The notes under the pieces were generated by a model. That model did no database searches and had not been told where the DNA came from. It saw nothing but the letters and a program-made list of their open reading frames with translations. A program made the translations under genes and the position numbers. Shown in pieces: positions 7,187-11,728 of a DNA stretch of 11,728 nt (position 1 is the stretch's first letter; each line of letters starts with the position of its first letter). The DNA is from JAYENY01 sp964563465 (GTDB lineage: Bacteria > Patescibacteriota > Minisyncoccia > Minisyncoccales > PEYH01), in the NCBI GenBank assembly GCA_964563465.1, contig CAZLVZ010000016.1, forward strand, positions 1-11,728. The letters are read 5' to 3'.

Positions 7187-10100
7187 TTATTCCTCCACTA
7201 ACTCTTCTATTGTTTCGGCGATAAGTTTGGTAACGCCATCCTTGCAATCTACGCGCCCAGAGAGTAAAACTATTTTATCTTTTTGCATAATAGAAGAGCA
7301 TTGTTCCGCAGTATTAGGGAAAACTATTACCTCTATTTTACCACTTATATCTTCAATTTTTATAAAAAACATTTCGCGATTAGTTTTCGTAATGATTTTT
7401 TTAACATCAGAAATTAGTCCGCAAATACTTATTTTATTGCCGGGCATTATTTTTTTGAAAAAATGTCCTGGCATCGTGGCGATAGAAAATCCAGCTTGCT
7501 CTTCTTCTCTATTAAGGTCTTGCAGGATTTTTGAAATCGGAACCGTCTTTCCCCCAAGCGATTTTTTGAATTTTTCTAATGGGTGTCCTGAAATAAAAAG
7601 ACCAAGAAGTTCTTTTTCCCAATTTAATTTATCAGCAGTCGTTGCTAAGGGAAAAGATTCAAGCTTAATATTGGGAGCAATTGAAGAGCTTTCAAAAAGT
7701 CCCTTTTGTCCATTTTTTTTGTTATTTTGAATTTCTCTTGAAAAAACTAACAGTCGTTCTAAATTGCCTAAAAGCACGCCTCGTTCTTCTAGTTTGTCAA
7801 AAGCACCCGTTTTAATCAATGCATCCATTGATTTTTTATTCAAATCTTTACACTGGACTCTATTGATAAAGTCAGAAATTGATTGGAATTTGCCATTAAG
7901 TTTTCTTTCACCAATAATAGTTTCTACAATATTGTGTCCAACATTTTTAATTGCCCAAAGCCCGAATCTAATTTCATTTTTGTTAATAACGGTAAAATTA
8001 GGGAAACTTTCGTTAATATCTGGAGGCAAAACCTTGATTCCCATTCTTTTACATTCTTCTATTAATAGGGCAGTCCTTTCAACATCTTGTTTTTCAGAAG
8101 CAAATACGGCAGCCATAAACTCTACTGGGAAGTTCGCTTTAAGGTAAGCGGTCTGATATGCGATAATTCCGTAGCCAACACTATGACTTTTATTGAAGCC
8201 ATATTGGGCGAAAGGTGTAAACCAACTCCAGATTTTTTCAGCAATTTGTTTTTGAATTCCTTGCTTAGTGGCGCCGGAAATAAATTTTTCCTTTTGTGTG
8301 ATTAAAAGGGATTTTATTTTTTTGCCCACTGCTTTTCGCAAAACATCTGCTTCGCTTAACGAGAAGCCAGCAATTGCTTGCGCAATTTGCATCAGCTGTT
8401 CTTGATAAACTGGAATCCCATAAGTTGATTCTAATATAGGTTTAAGCTTTGGATGTATGTATGTTATGTTCTTCTTTTTTTTCTTTCGCGCAATATATTC
8501 TGGAATAAACTGCATTGGTCCTGGACGATAAAGGGCTAACATAGCGACAATATCTTTGAAATTAGATGGCTGAAGTTGACGAAGCCATTTTCTCATCCCA
8601 CTTGACTCTAATTGGAAAACAGCTATCGTTTCGCTTCTCTGCAAAAGCTTATATGTTTTTTTATCATTTTCAGGAATTTTATTAATATCAATTTTTTTCT
8701 TATGCAGTTTTTCTATTAACTTAATAGCTGTTTCAATAGTAGTTAAGTTTTTTAATCCCAAGAGGTCCATTTTTAATAGTCCCAAATCTTCGATAGAATG
8801 CATTTCATATTGCGAGACAATCCCGGTTTCGCTTTGAGTAGGATGTTGTAAGGGGACCAATTCGTCAAGTGGCTTGGCTGAAATAACAACCCCGCAAGCA
8901 TGCGTTGATGCATGTCTTGCAACACCTTCTAATTTTTTAGATAAATCAATTAATCGTTTGATTTTTTCGTCACTTTCATACATTTCACGAAATTCTGCAA
9001 CTCGTTTTAATGTTTGTCCTAAAGAAAAGCCGAGAGGAACCATTTTAGCAATTTTATCACATAAAGAATAAGGATATTGTAAAACTCTGCCAACATCCCT
9101 AATTGCGGCTCTTGCCGCCATAGTTCCGAAAGTAATAATTTGGGCAACATTGTTTTGTCCGTATTTTTTACTAATATATTCTATGACTTCTTCTCTCCTT
9201 ACATCAGCAAAGTCCAAATCAATATCTGGCATAGAAATTCGTTCAGGGTTCAAGAATCGTTCAAATAGAAGATCATGTTTAAGCGGTTCAATATTAGTTA
9301 TACCCGCGAGATATGCGATTAAAGAACCACCGGCGGAGCCCCTGCCAGGTCCGACGACTATTTCATTTTTTTTCGCCCAATTGACGAAGTCCGCAACGAT
9401 TAAGAAATATGAAGCAAATCCTGTTTTTTCAATTATTCCCAACTCAAATTCCATTCTTTCTTCAGCTTTTTTTATGTCTTCAAATTCTTTCTTTCTTTCT
9501 TCAAGAGTTTTTTTACAAAGAATTGTAAGTCGTTGTTGGGGAGTCTCTTTATTGGGTAATGTAAAATAGGGGAGTTTAATTTTACCTAATTCAAATTCAA
9601 AGTTACACATTTCAACAATTTTTTGGGTATTCTCAAGGGCTTCGGGTACATGCTTAAATTGTTCAAACATTTTTTCCGGTGTGGTCATAGAGAAATCATC
9701 CTGCCTCATTGTTAAACGACTTTGGTCATCAGCTTTTGAATTTGTGTTGATAAGCATGAGAATATCTTGTGCTTCAGCATCCTCTGGTCTTAAATAGTGG
9801 CAATCATTGGTCGCAACTAACGGAATATCAAGCTTTTTGGAAAGTGCGATAAAGGCATCGTTGACTTTTACTTGCGCCGGAATGTTTTTATGATGTTGAA
9901 TCTCTAAATAAAAATTACCCTTACCGAAAACCTCTTGGTACTTTAGAGCTGTTTTTTCTGCTTCTTCTATTCTATTGGCAATAACCAATCTCGGTATTTT
10001 GCCCTGTATGCAAGCGGTAAGACAAATAAGTCCTTCGCTGTGTTTGAATAAAAGTTCTTCGTCTATTCTTGGCTTATAATAGAAGCCCTCCAAATGTGCC

Positions 10101-10426
10101 TTGGTGACTAATTGAACTAAATTTTTGTAACCAACTTCGTTTTTTGCTAAGAGAATTAGATGATATCTTTTATTATCAATGTTTGGTCTTTTCTGAGTCA
10201 TTTTATCTAAGGCAACATAAACCTCGCAACCAATTATAGGTTTAACTCCTGCAGCTTTTGCTTTTTTATAAAATTCTACTGCACCATAAAGAACTCCATG
10301 GTCGGTAATAGCTACACTTTCCATTCCGTTTTCCTTTACAAAACTTAAAAGCTCCTCGATCTTTGGGAGTCCATCGAGGAGAGAATATTGAGTATGAACA
10401 TGTAAATGGGTGAATTTTAAAGCCAT
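7187..10426 (-). CDS. dnaE: DNA polymerase III alpha subunit (DnaE1 type)
   Basis: The replicative C-family polymerase. The 1079 residues start with a PHP domain: HLHVHT (7-12, with H9 and H11), D18, TDHG (41-44, H43), E68, C139 and NDCH (207-210, D208 and H210). This set looks intact, unlike the degenerate E. coli domain, and in such DnaE1 proteins PHP can proofread. The palm has GPGRGSAGGS (359-368), the catalytic aspartates D401 and D403 in PDIDLDF, HASTHACGVV (505-514) and the third catalytic aspartate D554 in KMDLLGL. The fingers include ALYRPGP (631-637). QKGLF at 907-911 matches the beta-clamp-binding motif QxxLF. An OB-fold follows at about 997-1075. The tau-binding extension of E. 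coli DnaE is missing. The gene starts 4 nt after the beta-helix gene, without a Shine-Dalgarno. Confidence 0.97.
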   Translation of the reverse strand: MALKFTHLHVHTQYSLLDGLPKIEELLSFVKENGMESVAITDHGVLYGAVEFYKKAKAAGVKPIIGCEVYVALDKMTQKRPNIDNKRYHLILLAKNEVGYKNLVQLVTKAHLEGFYYKPRIDEELLFKHSEGLICLTACIQGKIPRLVIANRIEEAEKTALKYQEVFGKGNFYLEIQHHKNIPAQVKVNDAFIALSKKLDIPLVATNDCHYLRPEDAEAQDILMLINTNSKADDQSRLTMRQDDFSMTTPEKMFEQFKHVPEALENTQKIVEMCNFEFELGKIKLPYFTLPNKETPQQRLTILCKKTLEERKKEFEDIKKAEERMEFELGIIEKTGFASYFLIVADFVNWAKKNEIVVGPGRGSAGGSLIAYLAGITNIEPLKHDLLFERFLNPERISMPDIDLDFADVRREEVIEYISKKYGQNNVAQIITFGTMAARAAIRDVGRVLQYPYSLCDKIAKMVPLGFSLGQTLKRVAEFREMYESDEKIKRLIDLSKKLEGVARHASTHACGVVISAKPLDELVPLQHPTQSETGIVSQYEMHSIEDLGLLKMDLLGLKNLTTIETAIKLIEKLHKKKIDINKIPENDKKTYKLLQRSETIAVFQLESSGMRKWLRQLQPSNFKDIVAMLALYRPGPMQFIPEYIARKKKKKNITYIHPKLKPILESTYGIPVYQEQLMQIAQAIAGFSLSEADVLRKAVGKKIKSLLITQKEKFISGATKQGIQKQIAEKIWSWFTPFAQYGFNKSHSVGYGIIAYQTAYLKANFPVEFMAAVFASEKQDVERTALLIEECKRMGIKVLPPDINESFPNFTVINKNEIRFGLWAIKNVGHNIVETIIGERKLNGKFQSISDFINRVQCKDLNKKSMDALIKTGAFDKLEERGVLLGNLERLLVFSREIQNNKKNGQKGLFESSSIAPNIKLESFPLATTADKLNWEKELLGLFISGHPLEKFKKSLGGKTVPISKILQDLNREEEQAGFSIATMPGHFFKKIMPGNKISICGLISDVKKIITKTNREMFFIKIEDISGKIEVIVFPNTAEQCSSIMQKDKIVLLSGRVDCKDGVTKLIAETIEELVEE

Positions 10427-10438
10427 GACATTATGTCA
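10424..10438. repeat. Perfect inverted repeat spanning the dnaE start
   Basis: ATGACAT and ATGTCAT are exact reverse complements around a single central base. The 15-bp palindrome contains the dnaE ATG, the 4-nt gap and the stop codon of the upstream gene. A one-base centre cannot form an RNA loop, so it would act as a protein-binding site if it acts at all. Chance is a plausible explanation. Confidence 0.5.
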
Positions 10439-11114
10439 TATGAGCTATTAAATTTTCGCATTCCATTCCTTGAGCTTCAACCTCACCTTCAATGATTGTG
10501 CCAGTCAAGAGGACCACTCCTTGAAATTGAGAATCCCTAAGAATTAAATCTTCTGCTATAGTGCTTTCCTCAAAATTTCCTAATCCTTGAGCAGAAAGTC
10601 CTTCCAAATTAACAGAGCCCATTATTTTTGCTTCTTTTAAATAAACATCTCCCCTGATAGTGCCAGTTTTAGTTTTAATGTCTTTTATTATTGCCTTGCG
10701 AATATTTATATCTTCTTTTACAAAAATCTTATTCAATCCGAGAAAACCCTTTATGGTTGTTTCCTCCATATCAATTCCTTTATAGAAATTAGTGGCAACA
10801 AAATTAACTACTTCTCTAATTTTACTTTTTTTAGCAACAAAATCTCCCTTGATTTTACTTTCGGAGATATAGAGGGTTGTATAGATTAAGGCATTTTCTA
10901 AATTTATGCCTCCGTTTATTTTACAATTATCAAAATAGACAGCGCCCTGAATACTTGAATTACGAAAATCAAGATAAGAGTTTATTTCTCTATTGGAAAA
11001 AGAAAATTCAGGCAGGAGTTTGTTTGCAAAATCAGCTGTGCGTTTTTCGCGCTCCGCTGATTTTAACTCTTGCCTTATGTCTTGTATGGTAAATCTTTGA
11101 AGAGGTTGTTCCAT
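10431..11114 (-). CDS. Beta-helix-like protein of 11-residue repeats, upstream of dnaE
   Basis: I do not recognise a named family; the closest types are pentapeptide-repeat-like and bactofilin-like right-handed beta-helix proteins. The 227 residues split into a charged, probably helical start (1-41) and 17 successive repeats from residue 42 to the last residue. Sixteen are 11 long and one (141-150) is 10. The consensus is x-S/T-I-x-G-x-V-x-L-x-x, with hydrophobic positions 3, 7 and 9 and often Gly at 5; examples are SSIQGAVYFDN and AKIMGSVNLEG. No signal peptide or membrane segment is seen, so it should be cytosolic. The centre (119-150) is basic and the end (173-227) acidic. In-frame stops directly upstream fix the ATG. 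It is the first gene of a unit with dnaE, 4 nt apart. Polymer-forming scaffold or DNA mimic are guesses only. Confidence 0.85.
   Translation of the reverse strand: MEQPLQRFTIQDIRQELKSAEREKRTADFANKLLPEFSFSNREINSYLDFRNSSIQGAVYFDNCKINGGINLENALIYTTLYISESKIKGDFVAKKSKIREVVNFVATNFYKGIDMEETTIKGFLGLNKIFVKEDINIRKAIIKDIKTKTGTIRGDVYLKEAKIMGSVNLEGLSAQGLGNFEESTIAEDLILRDSQFQGVVLLTGTIIEGEVEAQGMECENLIAHMT
10434..10991 (-). repeat. Coding array of 17 tandem 33-nt units (11-residue repeats)
   Basis: The protein-level period of 11 residues runs unbroken from codon 42 to codon 227 of the gene, with one 10-residue unit. The units have diverged strongly at the DNA level, so the array is old rather than a recent slippage expansion. 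Confidence 0.85.
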
Positions 11115-11122
11115 ATTATTCT

Positions 11123-11128
11123 ATTATA
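11123..11128 (-). promoter_or_regulatory. Perfect -10 box for the beta-helix gene and dnaE, leaderless layout
   Basis: The minus strand has TATAAT followed by exactly 8 nt and then the ATG at 11114. A start 7 nt after the box gives a leader of about 2 nt. The -35 position at the best spacing reads only ATTTAT. There is no Shine-Dalgarno. The layout equals that of miaB. Confidence 0.55.
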
Positions 11129-11195
11129 CAAGATTTTAGAATTAAATAAATAGTGGAGAATTTCAAAGCGTCAATAATGCTTTTTTGAAAGACGA

Positions 11196-11224
11196 AAGAC
11201 CCGTTCTCATAGAGGTCGGGTCTT
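11196..11224 (-). terminator. Hairpin terminator after the right-edge gene
   Basis: AAGACCCG (11217-11224 read on the minus strand) pairs perfectly with CGGGTCTT (11196-11203). A small inner CTC/GAG pairing closes the loop, and a T-rich but interrupted tail (TCGTCTTTC) follows on the minus strand. It lies about 20 nt after the stop of the partial gene. The broken T-tract makes it a weaker terminator than the others here. Confidence 0.6.
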
Positions 11225-11245
11225 GAAATATCTGGAAGAGTATTT

Positions 11246-11728
11246 TTATTCTACAGGAATTTCTTGTCCCTCTTCCATCTCAATAATTTCTTCAACTTGG
11301 ATAGTGTCGGCAGTGAATTCTGATTTTCCCTTAAAATCATTTTCAGAAAAAGCGTAAATTGCATCTCCTTGTTTAATTTCATAAATTTTTATATCTATCT
11401 TTTCAAAAGGTTCTGGAGGCATAAGTTCTCCTGGTATTTCGTCTCCATATTCTCTCATCTTTTTTTCAAAATCTTTTTGTTCTTGTTCAAAAACATCAAA
11501 TGACTTTTCTTCAAGTTTAAAAATTTCTGTTTCTTCATTAATATTTATTGTCATTGTTTCTGGGAGGAATTCTCCTAACGGATCATCAAAACGATTTTCT
11601 AAAATAACTACTAATTGATTGTCTTTAATTTCTTTTACTTTGCCATAAACATTAGCAATACTCTCTGGCGTTGGAGGCAGAAATCCTTTTTCTCTTAGTT
11701 CATTGATAAACGACTTTTTAACTTCAAT
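11246..11728 (-). CDS. Acidic protein of unknown function, C-terminal part (5' end outside window)
   Basis: The frame stays open from the TAA at 11246 to the right edge, so 160 C-terminal residues are visible. The ATG at 11554 is internal: 58 further sense codons precede it without a stop. I do not recognise the protein by name. The visible part starts with a helical stretch and the motif EKGFLPPTPES. A beta-rich segment follows (VYGKVKEIKDNQLVVILENRF, 21 residues shortened here to its sense: a small strand-turn-strand unit). Next comes TMTININEETEIFKL, an acidic coiled segment (EEKSFDVFEQEQKDFEKKM), and a second strand region. It ends in a very acidic tail. The pattern of alternating strands with T-V/I-N and GDAIYAF turns is like small OB- or DUF5666-type beta-barrels; this is an inference. 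A membrane anchor, if any, would lie outside the window. Confidence 0.75.
   Translation of the reverse strand: MEVKKSFINELREKGFLPPTPESIANVYGKVKEIKDNQLVVILENRFDDPLGEFLPETMTININEETEIFKLEEKSFDVFEQEQKDFEKKMREYGDEIPGELMPPEPFEKIDIKIYEIKQGDAIYAFSENDFKGKSEFTADTIQVEEIIEMEEGQEIPVE

Noticed and set aside
7227..9569. Several plus-strand open frames of 60-167 codons opposite dnaE
   Set aside because: They lie antisense to clear dnaE coding sequence, have low-complexity Ser/Leu/Phe-rich translations and show no motifs, as expected of reverse-frame shadows of an AT-rich gene.
11115..11245. A structured RNA or riboswitch in the gap upstream of the beta-helix gene
   Set aside because: The only clear structure is one short hairpin just after a stop codon, which is explained as a terminator, and the downstream promoter candidate would exclude it from the next transcript.
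11246..11554. A complete 102-residue gene starting at the ATG at 11554
   Set aside because: The reading frame continues upstream without a stop to the window edge, so the methionine is internal and the gene is partial.
1..11728. CRISPR array, tRNA or rRNA gene, insertion sequence, defence system
   Set aside because: No regularly spaced direct repeats, cloverleaf sequence, transposase or known defence motif is seen on either strand; the gaps are too short to hold them.

Overview
This 11.7-kb window is AT-rich and fully packed bacterial chromosome. Every gene I can support lies on the minus strand, so transcription runs from high to low coordinates. TGA is used as a stop by miaA, thrS and the methyltransferase gene, so the standard code (11) fits and the TGA-recoded lineages are excluded. 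Small intergenic gaps, overlapping genes, a 576-residue ThrS without its TGS domain, few Shine-Dalgarno sequences and a lysine/isoleucine-rich proteome suggest a Candidate Phyla Radiation (Patescibacteria) genome. That assignment is an inference; no rRNA or other phylogenetic marker is present.

Layout in order of transcription: (1) The C-terminal 160 residues of an unrecognised acidic protein enter from the right edge (11246-11728) and are followed by a hairpin terminator. (2) A 227-residue protein made almost entirely of 11-residue beta-helix-like repeats lies 4 nt upstream of dnaE, the replicative DNA polymerase III alpha subunit with an apparently intact PHP domain. (3) A SAM-dependent methyltransferase gene forms its own unit, with a promoter-like sequence, the only strong Shine-Dalgarno in the window, and a long terminator hairpin. 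It is about 41% GC against about 31% for dnaE, so it may have been acquired horizontally. (4) A multi-membrane-segment sensor histidine kinase, thrS and yjbQ form a tight operon ending in a U-tract terminator. (5) miaB and miaA overlap by 26 nt and end in a terminator at the left edge.

Functionally the window is mostly core information processing: replication (dnaE), threonine charging (thrS) and tRNA A37 modification (miaA makes i6A37, miaB converts it to ms2i6A37). Accessory parts are the orphan histidine kinase, the stand-alone methyltransferase, YjbQ and two poorly understood proteins. I found no CRISPR array, tRNA/rRNA gene, insertion sequence or defence system. The most unusual items are the 11-residue-repeat protein coupled to dnaE, two promoters placed so that transcripts would start 2-3 nt before the ATG, and the self-contained methyltransferase cassette whose terminator abuts the kinase start codon. 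No stretch over 300 bases lacks a gene.
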